NCBI GenBank assembly: GCA_000507305.1
Contig: DF239856.1
Span: forward strand, 62,001 to 126,000
Length of the DNA: 64,000 bases
Source of the DNA: Breviolum minutum Mf 1.05b.01
Lineage: Eukaryota; Sar; Dinophyceae; Suessiales; Symbiodiniaceae
Direction of reading: 5' to 3'
Under the pieces are notes generated by a model. That model was given only the letters and a program-made list of their open reading frames with translations. It was not told where the DNA came from and made no database searches. The position numbers and the translations under genes were made by a program. This document shows, piece by piece, positions 26,040 to 35,800 of this stretch; position 1 is the stretch's first letter, and the number at the start of each line of letters is the position of its first letter.

Positions 26040-27930
26040 GACACATTCAGTCCGGTAATGTCTATTCCGTACTCCATCACCCTGTCCAGGGTGCTGAAGG
26101 GGATGAGAACCCCACCTTCACTATCTTCAACTTCAAAGTCCCAGTCAATGACATCCACAGCCTTCACTCTTGGGGATGGCAAGGATTCCAGGTCTTGCAG
26201 GGCCATGCGGGAGCTTGGAACCCAGTTCCCAAAAATGTCGAGAAGTTGCGACTTACGTCCGGCGCAGCGGTTTGCGATCTGACTCTGCTGTGGGTGGTAC
26301 CACTGCACAAAAGCCTCGCTCTCAAGATTGTCGTCCTTATTTACAGGGATCAGAACAACAGCAACGTGCAAACATGAAGTAATAGTCGCAAGCAACGTGC
26401 AGTGCAAACAGTAATTTAAAAGCAAACTTCGACTTGTGCAGTACCAAGTTTCCAACGTCTGACGAGGGCATTGCATCACCACTCCCAGAACAATCGGCAG
26501 CTGGCTTCTCTTCTTACCCTGGACAATGATGTAGTTCCCTTCGCTAATGGTGGTGGATTTGGTAGCAGTTTGGCAGTGAGGAAGCCCATCAAAATCTACC
26601 AAAGTTTGCACAGGCATGTGGCCAATGTCGCTGCCCATGGCAACAGAATAGTACACATCAGCCGGGATGACCCCAGCGTCCAAAATCTGGTGTCCGGCGT
26701 CCGGCGTCCGATAGCTCAGATCTTCCAAGTCCGCCAAAATCTGGTCCAGTGGTGGACCATGAGGAAGGCCACCTTGAACAGCAAACCGAAACCATTCCAG
26801 GCCCTCTCGCTTGTCAATTTGGGATGCCGCTAGCGGCGTGTGCTCCAACTTCTCAAGGAATCCCATTTGCTTGGCCTGCAAAGCGTCTTCGAATCTGTTT
26901 GGCAGGAAGGTTGCAACAGTACAGCCTTGGACCAGTAGGTGTCGCTCACATACTGTTTCCACTGGCACCAAATCCTGAGCTACACAGTCTCACAATACTC
27001 GCAGGAAAAAGTCTGACACTCACAAGCACAAGTCTGCACAACTCTCCAAGTAACCCATCAGCGGCCCGTGTGAGGCGCAGGTTGTGGATGTTCCGGAATC
27101 GTTTCAAATGAATGCCGATGATGTTGCGAACTTCCAACCACTTCCAACCGCTACCTGTAGTGGCATTCATCTAGGGCGGTGACGAAGTTTGGCATGACCT
27201 TCACAACTTTCATTAGACAGACTTGTATCGTGACTGTTCCAAAATTGATTGACGCCAATCAATCCCTGAGCAACAGTAGGCCAGAATCCTTAATTGATGG
27301 TCCAAGCGTCCATGATGAGACCAGTGTATTTCAAAGGCTTTGAGTCCGGCGTCCACCGTCTGAGAAAGTTCGCCCAACGTCATGAAAGAGCGTCCACGAA
27401 GCGACACCTGTTTGGGCTCGGGGCTCGCAGGAAAAATTGCACGAGGAAGCTACAACAAGTTGCAACCATCCATGACATCACTGTGACATCACTCACAATT
27501 TGATGCATCCAAGTCGCAATAACTCTGGAAAAAAAACGGTCAAGATCACAGTGGGAGTGCCCCACCAAAGGAAACTCAAGCTCCAACTGCTCTAAACAAG
27601 TCTGCTGGCACAGAAGCCACAGCATCCCAGCCAGGAAGGTGGAGTTCTTCGTCTCCTTCGGAGTGTTGTCCGCTCCAATAGTCAGCTTTGATGGCACCCT
27701 GCCTTGGTGGCAATAGAAACCAAAATGAGCAAGCTGCTTGACATGCGCATTTGCCCATAGACAGATTGAGTCTTAGCGGCAATGTTTGCCAAGCTACGTT
27801 CGGAAACGCACATCCTGTGAAATTGCCGCAAGACAATGGAGAATTGGGTTTCCGCTCCATGCTTACAATCGTCCAGCGTCGTCGTCACCGCCCACTCAGG
27901 ACTACTTCTGGGGCCAGAGAAATGCACCCC
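25976..27930 (-). CDS. DUF7869-like protein, possibly transposase-derived
   Basis: Minus-strand exons include about 27930-27750 (AVTTTLDDCKHGAETQFSIV and RMCVSERSLANIAAKTQSVY), about 27690-27510 with the family signature ADNTPKETKNSTFLAG followed by LVGHSHCDLDRFFSRV, about 27150-27050 (RNIIGIHLKRFRNIHNLRL), and 26940-25976, whose C-terminal half has SEAFVQWYHPQQSQIA and a terminal VMEYGIDITGL. The D-N-T-x-K-E-x-x-N and G-H-x-H-x-D-x-D-x-x-F motifs are those I know from the DUF7869 family, abundant in algae and dinoflagellates and suspected to be a decayed DDE/RNase H-like nuclease. At least one intron interrupts the open frame near 26440-26340. The stop codon falls inside the local 281-bp duplicated unit. 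Confidence 0.6.
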
Positions 27931-28340
27931 AACAATTCCAACAGCCAGCCGCTCTCCCTGCTTGAACAGGACCGTAGAAAGCCTAGATCACTGGTTGATT
28001 CAAATTTTAATAAACAGTCAGTGAACAATCCAAATGCACCAGGACAGCCAACAGTGCATCCAAGGGACATGGAAGCAATACATGGAAGGGCAGTCTTGCT
28101 TTGGTCGGCCTTGTCAATTTTCAAATACCTCAGATGCAGCAGCACTGCAGGGGTCTTGTTTTGCATGTTCGAGGGTCTTGGATCAATTCAGTCAGGTTGC
28201 CACTTACAACCATCGCTGCGCTTGCACTCCTCCTCTGATTTGGAAATTGCCAGTCTTTGGGCTCCCTGGAATGCGTAGTGCTCTCCTGTTTGGCGCATGC
28301 AGGTAGTTTTCAAAGGAAACACGAGACAGGATGGCTCAAC

Positions 28341-28803
28341 TTAAAGGACAAAAACAAACGCACACCAGCTTGTTAAAGCAAAACCCAGGCCTAAACGGAG
28401 ACGAATGAGGCTCGACAATTCCAAGTCTGCCCTTGGCGTCGACGTCAGCAGATTTTGGAGATAGTTGCAAGCGCTGCACCCCACGAACATGGCCTCCTTG
28501 GACCCACCACCAAAAGTGAATGCTGGAAACAAAACAATGGCAACAGAATGCAGTTGCACAAACTGCAAGTGAGGAAGCCACGCTTGCGGTGATGACCACA
28601 TACTGGCACTCGTTAGCCCAAGCTTGTCGAAAGGTTGCAAGATCTGCAGGCTTTCCGTCCAAATGACTCAAGTTCTCGCTGCTCCTTGCTGGGCAGCATT
28701 GTCTTGGGGGTGAGACGTCCCGACATACAATACAAGCACATGTGGGACAAAAAAGACTGTGTCCGGGGTCAAACATCCAACGTCCAACATCCAATACAAA
28801 CAC
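28341..28803 (-). CDS. Candidate exons of an unidentified minus-strand gene
   Basis: One open segment ends at a good GT donor at 28604 and reads RSSENLSHLDGKPADLATFR then QAWANEC. A second, after a candidate acceptor near 28500, reads EAMFVGCSACNYLQNLLTST. They lie downstream of, and on the same strand as, the OTU gene and could be its 3' exons. No family is recognised. Confidence 0.35.
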
Positions 28804-29599
28804 GCTTGGCCCAAGAAATCATGCATCCAAGGTTCCGGTCGTAAATGTATTGACAGTGGTAATGGGCCTTTCGGCCACGAGGCAAGTAGATGGTATGGGC
28901 CATGGGGTTCATTTCCCCATATCGGTCTGCGTACTCTTCAATCCAGCTCCGGGCATCCTCAGCTCAGAAGTGTCTTTTGTGGTAGCTGCCGTGGACAAGT
29001 GGATGGTTGCCCTGGAAAGAAACGACTTTTCAAAGAGAACCTTGCTTTTTAGATTTTACGCAGTGCAGTCAGAGTACTAAGTACTTGTTTGCCCTCGGAG
29101 CAGACTTTGCCGTCATCCACAGTCCCAGCTCTCTTTTTGAAATTGCCGAGCAGGCCCCTCAGTTTGACGATTTGATGATTTGCTGTATGACAGGGAAGCA
29201 GTCACCACAGGAGTCAAAAAACTGCATGCATCCAAGAGACCTGTTCTCACGTCTTCCCGTGCTTTTTGGATGGAGGAATGTCCGAGCCCAGTCAGAATTA
29301 AAAAGGCCCTTTCGCACACAACAACGCCAAGAAATTTAAACTTTGCCTCATACCGTCTGACGTCCGATGTACCTCGGCGTTTTCAAACAACAGTGCAAAC
29401 TTTAAAGTTGCCATCATTGGACCACGGAAACAAACGGGCATTCTCCAGGTTGCCAAGGCACCTGCCCTGACAATGTCTAAAATATGTTGTTGCCTCAAAG
29501 TTCTAGGCAGCGACGCCCAAATTTTCCTCCAGTTTTTCACCAGTTGAGGCTGATCTCTGAACAAGGCCTCAAGGTACCAAAAAGAAACAGATCAGGAAA

Positions 29600-30192
29600 G
29601 AGCACTGTGCAGCACATTTGTCTTGAATGCAGCTGAAGTACAAGGCAGTTGTGGGAATTTCTCCCTGTCCAGCAATTCTGGTCCAAACATTCTTTGATTC
29701 TGTGGATATCCAGGAATGCTTCCACTCGCATGATGGACCGAGAACGCCCAAAGCGAACGGCCGTCCGGCGCAAGTTGGTCGAACCGACTTTGGCAGAGGC
29801 TGCTAAAACCTTCATGGCACGCTGGTAGCGCTGATTCGGGTCCATAGCCTTGGCCGATTTAAGTTTCTGTGGACAAGTGCAAATATCTGACTCAAAATTG
29901 ACAGGAGGCAAACAAACAAATGCTGCCAAAGAACTTGGTATCCAAAGCGTTCCCGGCACAGTTGAACAATTGCAGCTTGCCTTGCCCGTGTAAGCACCCC
30001 ATCAGGAAGATTAGTGGGAGGAGCTTGGAGGCTTTGCATTGCCTCAATCAAACCCTCAGATGGAAGTGCCCATGGCTTCCACTGCGAAGCAATCTCGCAA
30101 AGCCGCGTGTCAGCAGCGGGATCCAATACAGCTGGAATGTCATCCGCTGGTGTCACCTTGGGCTACAAGGGGCTAGCTGGAAAGGACGTCGA

Positions 30193-30236
<44 letters not shown>

Positions 30237-31298
30237 GACTTGGTAATGAGCCAATTTGCACTAACTTGCGGGTCAAGATGCTGGTTCCAAATCCTCATCC
30301 TCCAACTCATCCCTTCCATCAGCCACGCTCATCTTGAGGGGGTTCCCCTCAAACCTCTCCATGTTAAGGGCCAAGCATGCTGATGGTTGCTCTTCAGCAG
30401 GAGCTAAGGCCCAAAAATGGTGATCATTCACCAATGCTATCGGGATAAGGGCTGTGGCATCTTCCGACATCAACGAAGTTCCGACCAAGACATTTACGTC
30501 CGGCTCTGCAAAATTATGACGTCCGACGTCTGCAAAGTCCGACGTGTTCGACGTGTTCGGCGTCTGCAAAATTATGACGTCCTGGGCAGGCAAGGGACAA
30601 GTTGACCCACATGGAAATGGAGAAAAAAACAAGTGGCTGTGGTGTAGTGGTATCGCACTGGGCAGCGCCGTGGGCGGTCCCAGAGACCCGAGGTTCGATT
30701 CCCGGCGGCCACATTTTTCTATCCCAATATTGCCACATCGTCATGAGGTTTGTCAAAACATGGCCCTGGGGGATTCGAACCTCCGTTTCCTCCCCCCGTA
30801 GCTTCCTACGCAAAAGGAGGCGTCCTAACCAGCTAGACCACAGGGCCAGTGTTAAAGTAACAGAAAAAAAACCAGTTTGATGACTGGGGCTGGACTGGGC
30901 CACAGGATGTGTAAAAATGTCACCGGCCCCCCTTTAACCTGAAAACAAGCTTCAACTTTGCAAGCACAGGCAAGGGCATGCAAAAACGCAGTGTCGCCCC
31001 AGTTGACGCTCCGCGTCATACGTTCAAGGTAATGATCCATAGCTATCCCAGAAACTGCCTGAACCAGGAGCTGCATGCTGATGTCATTGTGCAACCTGCG
31101 CTCCCGGTTCTCCCTTAGCCAGTCAACGGCCATTTTCCTGGCATTCGCAATTGCTGCTGCATGGCTTTGTTGTTTCCAGGATCTCCATGGCTGGTGGCGG
31201 AGGTTGATTTTTGCCGACAAGGCGCTCTTAATGAACGCTGAAGGGGCACAGTTTCCATCCGTCACTGACTGGACCACACAAAGGCCATTGCTCGTTGC
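29600..31298 (-). CDS. OTU-type cysteine protease (deubiquitinase-like), multi-exon
   Basis: Exon 31298-30939 (acceptor ACTGAG, donor CAG|GTTAAA) holds the OTU catalytic block VQSVTDGNCAPSAFIKSALS (D-G-N-C with the nucleophile Cys) and the helix region YLERMTRSVNWGDTAFLHAL. Exon about 30560-30290 carries the distal block ALIPIALVNDHHFWALAP, matching the H-H-[FY]-W histidine segment of OTU proteases. Downstream, exon 30160-29937 (ending ERFGYQ, GT donor) joins an acceptor after TTGTCCACAG to KLKSAKAMDPNQRYQRAMKV, in frame, continuing as a basic C-terminal region. OTU enzymes cleave ubiquitin or related modifiers; in dinoflagellates they also occur inside mobile elements. The intron between the two catalytic exons contains the tRNA-like pair. 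Confidence 0.72.
30194..30236. repeat. (ATC)n microsatellite
   Basis: About 14 units, next to OTU-gene exons; no clean coding frame spans it. Confidence 0.95.
30633..30713 (+). tRNA. tRNA-like gene with enlarged anticodon arm
   Basis: The acceptor stem GTGGCTG/CGGCCAC plus discriminator A pairs fully (one G-U). The D arm is GTGT/GCAC with an A-box TGGTGTAGTGG, and the B-box is GGTTCGATTCC. The anticodon stem CTGGG/CCCAG encloses 16 nt instead of 7, with an inner CGCC-GTG-GGCG hairpin. The T stem has two mismatches. It is either an intron-containing tRNA or a tRNA-derived pseudogene/SINE head. No anticodon is assigned. It lies in an OTU-gene intron, antisense to that gene. Confidence 0.5.
30761..30847 (-). 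tRNA. tRNA-like gene with enlarged anticodon arm (opposite strand)
   Basis: The acceptor stem GGCCCTG/CAGGGCC pairs perfectly, with discriminator A. The D arm GTCT/GGAC follows TG, and the B-box is GGTTCGAATCC. A five-pair stem CCTCC/GGAGG encloses 22 nt containing a GTAG-GAAG-CTAC hairpin, which could be an intron (TTG, Gln, if spliced). An alternative fold gives a TTTGCGT loop (TGC). The T stem has one A-C mismatch. It is 47 bp from the other tRNA-like gene and convergent with it. Confidence 0.55.
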
Positions 31299-31591
31299 CT
31301 CAGTAAACCAAAGGCCATTCATTGAAATTCATACTAGCTGCTGTTCAAGCATGATTAGCATCAATGACCGAGTAATTGCTCCAAGTTGCAAGATCACAAA
31401 GGCCATTTGGGCATGGCAAACCTCCTCGTCCTGCGCCTTGAGGATGAACCCTTGGCTGCGTCCGATATCGCTCCAGCTCACTGGAGGTGAAATAAGGTTT
31501 CCAAGCCACCATGACAGCACGTCAGTGTCCGGCGGCTTTGAACGCGTCAACGTCCGACTGCTTTGAGAAAGTGATTATGCTGTGATTTTTG

Positions 31592-31622
31592 CATTGTGCG
31601 TGTGTGTGTGTGTGTGCGCGTT
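31592..31622. repeat. (GT)n microsatellite
   Basis: A GTGTGTGTGTGTGTGCGCG run. Confidence 0.95.
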
Positions 31623-31746
31623 TGTGGAAAACCACATGACAATTCTTCTTCTAGTGTCTCCCACCCTCTACTTCTGCTGATGGCTATTCATGACTGATGC
31701 GATCATAACGCGGATTTGAGCCTGTCAGGACACAAGGGTTTGAAGC

Positions 31747-31946
31747 AAGTGACAACGCAAAGATCAACTGACACCGTCTGACGTCCGATGAAAAACAAGT
31801 GACAACGCAAAGATCAACTGACACCGTCTGACGTCCAATGAAAAACAAGTGACAACGCAAAGATCAACTGACACCGTCTGACGTCCAATGAAAAACAAGT
31901 GACAACGCAAAGATCAACTGACACCGTCTGACGTCCGATGAAAAAC
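31747..31946. repeat. Four exact-length 50-bp tandem repeats
   Basis: The unit begins AAGTGACAACGCAAAGATCA and ends with the GTCTGACGTCC(G/A)ATGAAAAAC motif; four copies differ by single bases. Each contains a degenerate GTCCGACGTC-type motif. There are no spacers, so it is a minisatellite. Confidence 0.95.
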
Positions 31947-32120
31947 AAGGACGTGGTAACCATTTTCAAATCTTGGCATTTGCACTTTTGGCTTCTTGGC
32001 CTTTGCCCTCTTGGCAATACACCTCATGATAACTTTGTAGGCAACAAGATAGCCCTCAGTCCCAAGCTCCTAAGTGGTCAACTGGTCAATTTTTCCAGGA
32101 ACCACCAAAAGAAACGACGA

Positions 32121-32705
32121 CTAATCAAACTTGAATGAGGCCTTTAACTTAAAGCCAAGAAACACAGGAGATTGCGGTTTTATTGCTGACAGCATGAAAG
32201 ACGTTTTCCATGGAAAGCAGATATCCATTCTCCGCCAGCACTCTCTGGACCTCAAACATTCATAGGGTGGCATGAAAGCCGGCTTGACTGACACAATGAC
32301 TCTAAGTCGGCTTGACTGACACAATGACTCTAAGTCCCCCACCACAGTTTTCAGCCTTTTCCTTTGGATCTTTGTCAAGGGTCGAGGCTCCTTCTCTTCT
32401 TCCACACTTGACTCGGTGTTCCCTTCTGAGCTCATCTCATTCTTAGGCAAGTCCGCCATGTCGTCGACGTCCGATGTCCTATGTTTGGCTTCGGCAGGAT
32501 GATTTTCCTCGACGTCTGAGGATGGAGGATTGGCCTCAGAATGAGTTTGGTCGACGTCGGACAATGCAGGACTAGCCTTGACGGAGGAATGAGCTTCTTT
32601 GAGGTCGGATACTGCTAGAGCAGTCTGATTCACTTGGGACGCAACCCCGTCATCATAGTCATCATCATTACTTGGCGTCTGACGTCCATCATCGCTATTT
32701 GGCAT
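32121..32705 (-). CDS. Acidic low-complexity coding segment
   Basis: An open frame of 194 codons, rich in Asp, Glu and Ser, with SDV-type tripeptides at short intervals (VSDLKEAHSSV, LSDVDQTHSEA, SSDVEENHPAE, RTSDVDDMADL). Each SDV comes from the GACGTC motif that is dispersed in this region, so the repeat appears to have grown inside the reading frame. After EEEKEPRPLTKIQRKRLKTV the frame runs into a 27-bp tandem duplication (about 32281-32335). No family is recognised; it could be an exon or fortuitous. Confidence 0.4.
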   Translation of the reverse strand: MPNSDDGRQTPSNDDDYDDGVASQVNQTALAVSDLKEAHSSVKASPALSDVDQTHSEANPPSSDVEENHPAEAKHRTSDVDDMADLPKNEMSSEGNTESSVEEEKEPRPLTKIQRKRLKTVVGDLESLCQSSRLRVIVSVKPAFMPPYECLRSRECWRRMDICFPWKTSFMLSAIKPQSPVFLGFKLKASFKFD

Positions 32706-32899
32706 CCGACGTCCATCATCGGCATCACTTTCTTCACTAGAGTCCTGCTTCCTAAAGTCCTGCGTCCCACGTCTTGCTTTCTCGAAGCCTCAGCGTACAT
32801 GCGGCAGGATGGCAACTGTGAAGTGGACTGGAACTCATTCATAGACTGAACATATGAACTCACAGGGTGGATGATGTGAAGGGAAGAAGTAGAATGGAA

Positions 32900-35800
32900 G
32901 AAGTCCAGTTGCGATGGCTGACTTTATCATAATTACACTCGTGACACTTAATTGCAAACCAGTACTGGTTGGTGGTTCAGGCGCCTGTGAAAAATATCCA
33001 AATAGTAAAATTTTAAATGAAACCACCCACCAGAGTAGCAGTCTTTGACGTTGTTCATGATGGCGGTAGTCAATGACTGCTTTGTGGGCCTGGAGCCCAT
33101 GACTTCGATATTGAGCTCCTGACAAATCTCTGCCAATATCGGCCTCGTCAACACGTTCGCGAGCTCCTTACTGATCCTGACAGCGCACTCTGGCCCATAG
33201 CTGGCCATAGTATAGACTTGCTTGGCAACTGCATTCCTGCGTTGTTTCTTGACAGCAACGCCAATTGTTCGCAAAACCGACTGGAGGGGTTTTACCTCCA
33301 GTCGGCTCACTAATGCTTGCAATGGAGCAAACATGCTGCAGATTGAAAGACAGATAAGATTAAGGTCATGTCAGCAAACAGATTTGACACTAAATTCAAA
33401 CTGTCAGAGCGTGCCATGCCAGCCATAGGTGCAAAATGAATGGATGGGCCCATCGACGCCTCTGGGAAAGGCGCTTAAGGTAGCCGACCAAGGCCTGCAA
33501 CATGCAAACTGTTCCTGTCCAAGCTTTATGATTTGCCACCCTAATTATGTACGTGCGCACGCTTTTTGTGGGGAAGCAACATGGGTTGAAGTCTCGGTCC
33601 ATGAGGGCAAATCAACAAAAACCGTGGCAAAACAAAGCTGGACTACATTTTAGACTTGACAAACAACAGGCAGTGCACATTTTTATCAATGTCAGAGCCG
33701 TTCCATCTCATCTCGCATCTCAGCTGTGTGAGATGCCCCATCTCAGCTGTGTGAGATGCCAATCTTAAACAAAACTTCCCATCACACCGCCACATTGCCA
33801 AAAGAGGAAAGCAGGTTCTGGGGCGATGGACCTCCCGGAGAGCCGTTTGTCGGTGGTTTGCCGGGGGGCGTCGGCGTCTCTGGCTTCGGCGTCGGCGTCG
33901 GCGGCGTCGGCGTTGGTGGCGTCAGGGTCGGCTTGGGCACTGGCTTTTGCAACTTCCTCTCCCACTCAATCAAGGCCACTGGCTTCGGCAGCGGGGAAAA
34001 TCCAGGGACCATCTTCTTCTCTTTGACCCACTGCTGGAGGTTGCGGTAGCAAAGGTCTCGTGCAGGCTTTGACGGCGCCACCTTGGCTGAAGCTACGGGG
34101 CTGACAATGAATCTGACGCTGAAATAGTTACGATTTCACCATTCCTCCACGGGAACACAGTAGGACTCATTGTGCGATCAAAACGATGGCAGATCGTTTA
34201 AGTGAGTGTCACAAATGCATGCCCGAACATATTCAGACTAGATGCTCCAATCACACGCATGTTGCTCAAAAGAGCTCCAAACAAGCTGTATCCACTTCCA
34301 CAGCCAAAGCTTACCTGGTTGGTGCATTCAACCCGCCATTAAATACAATCAAAGCTTTTCTGACTGACAGGGGTGAAAATTATTTAAATACCACCTAGTC
34401 ACCAGAATGTCTGCCGAAAAGACGTGACCAAGCTCCTGCACCAAGTGCTGGTGGTTCTCGAGAGGGAACTGCCAAACGTGGTCTGCCTTCAGCTCCGAAG
34501 TTGCGTCCGCCTCCTCAGTGCCCAAGTCCTGCAAGTGGAAGTTGGTCAAACGCAGAGGGTTGATCGAGTTTTCTGATCAGAAAGTTGGATTTACTATACC
34601 TGACAATGAATCAGTTCAGGAGTATTTACCTTGACAACGTGTGATTGTTTTAAATCACCTCATGCAGAGTCCTCCACCAACCGGTCCGACGCGTGATCCG
34701 TCGCCCACATTTTGCCATAATCGTCCGTCGTCATCGTCGGCAAAGTGCTCAAGGGCACTAAGGGCACACTCCACTTGTTGAAGAACGTGTCACCACCCAA
34801 ATACCTCATAGTGGACTTCGCCGTCTGGAGTCCCCTCAGGCTGCTGAGCACCAGCTTGTCTTCCACCCTTTGGCCAAATGCGCGCTTCCCCCGGCGCATC
34901 CTGGCCAACATGTCCGACGTCACGGCGTCCAACGAAACTACGGCAATCGACTGACGTCCGACGTGAAGCTTGCGTTTGACGATCTCCAAGGCTGACTTGG
35001 CACCCACCTGACGCCAGACAAAAGATCATTTCGGATGACTGACATTAAATATTAAAATACTTGAGTCAGTAAAGTCAATCAATCCTGACTGCAAAAAACT
35101 TCAGTGTCAACTTGAACTTGCGCGAAACACTGTTTGTTTTGAAAGGGGCCTGTGGTTTCACCGCATTGACCTTCACCGTAACTGCGATCACGTTGGCTTC
35201 TCGCTGGGCTGGCAGTTGAGAGTTCTGAATTTCTTCAATCGCCGCCATGATCTTGGTCAAACGGTCTTCGCTCAAACCCGGGCCCACGGACGAAAATATG
35301 TTAAGCCTTCTCCGCTTAATCTCTTCCCAGTCCACCGAACCGTCACAAGCGGTCTCATACCTTTGCTAAACGTCAAATGCAGGCGTGGATGACCCCGTAT
35401 GTGGAACACAGCATCCACCAAACTGCAGCCAAGTGTCAGGAAGAGCTTGGTGCGCTCCTCCTTGATCAACCGATTCTTCGTGATCTTGCTGCCCAGGTCA
35501 TCAGAAAAACTGTCAACCACCAAATCGATCCGATGGTCGATAAACTCCTGGCCATATGTTGCGACAACATGGAAAGCGGATTTGCAGTCTGAAATTCAGT
35601 CAGAACATGGACCCCAAGCCTTCACTGCCATCTCTTCAAAGTGCGTGGCCTCTTTGTTATACTTCGACAACGCAAACTTGTACTCCTCCTCCGTTTCAAT
35701 GACATCCTTGGAGCAAACTTCGAGGGCGTCCGACAGAAAGACGTCTGGCTGGTGCACGACTCTGGCGCTCTCAACCTGACCCAAAGGCTTAATCAAGGGC

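Noticed and set aside
25565-26377. 270-codon open frame on the plus strand
   Set aside because: Made of GTCCGACGATC tandem repeats and the antisense of the DUF7869-like exon; it crosses the n at 25758.
29920-30337. Poly-His or poly-Ile protein on the plus strand
   Set aside because: Translation of an ATC microsatellite,antisense to OTU-gene exons.
31747-31946. CRISPR array
   Set aside because: Repeats are directly adjacent with no unique spacers, and the genome is eukaryotic.
34081-34200. Full methyltransferase assignment
   Set aside because: Only motif I and a motif II-like stretch are seen; the rest of the fold is not recognised, so the gene is left unnamed.
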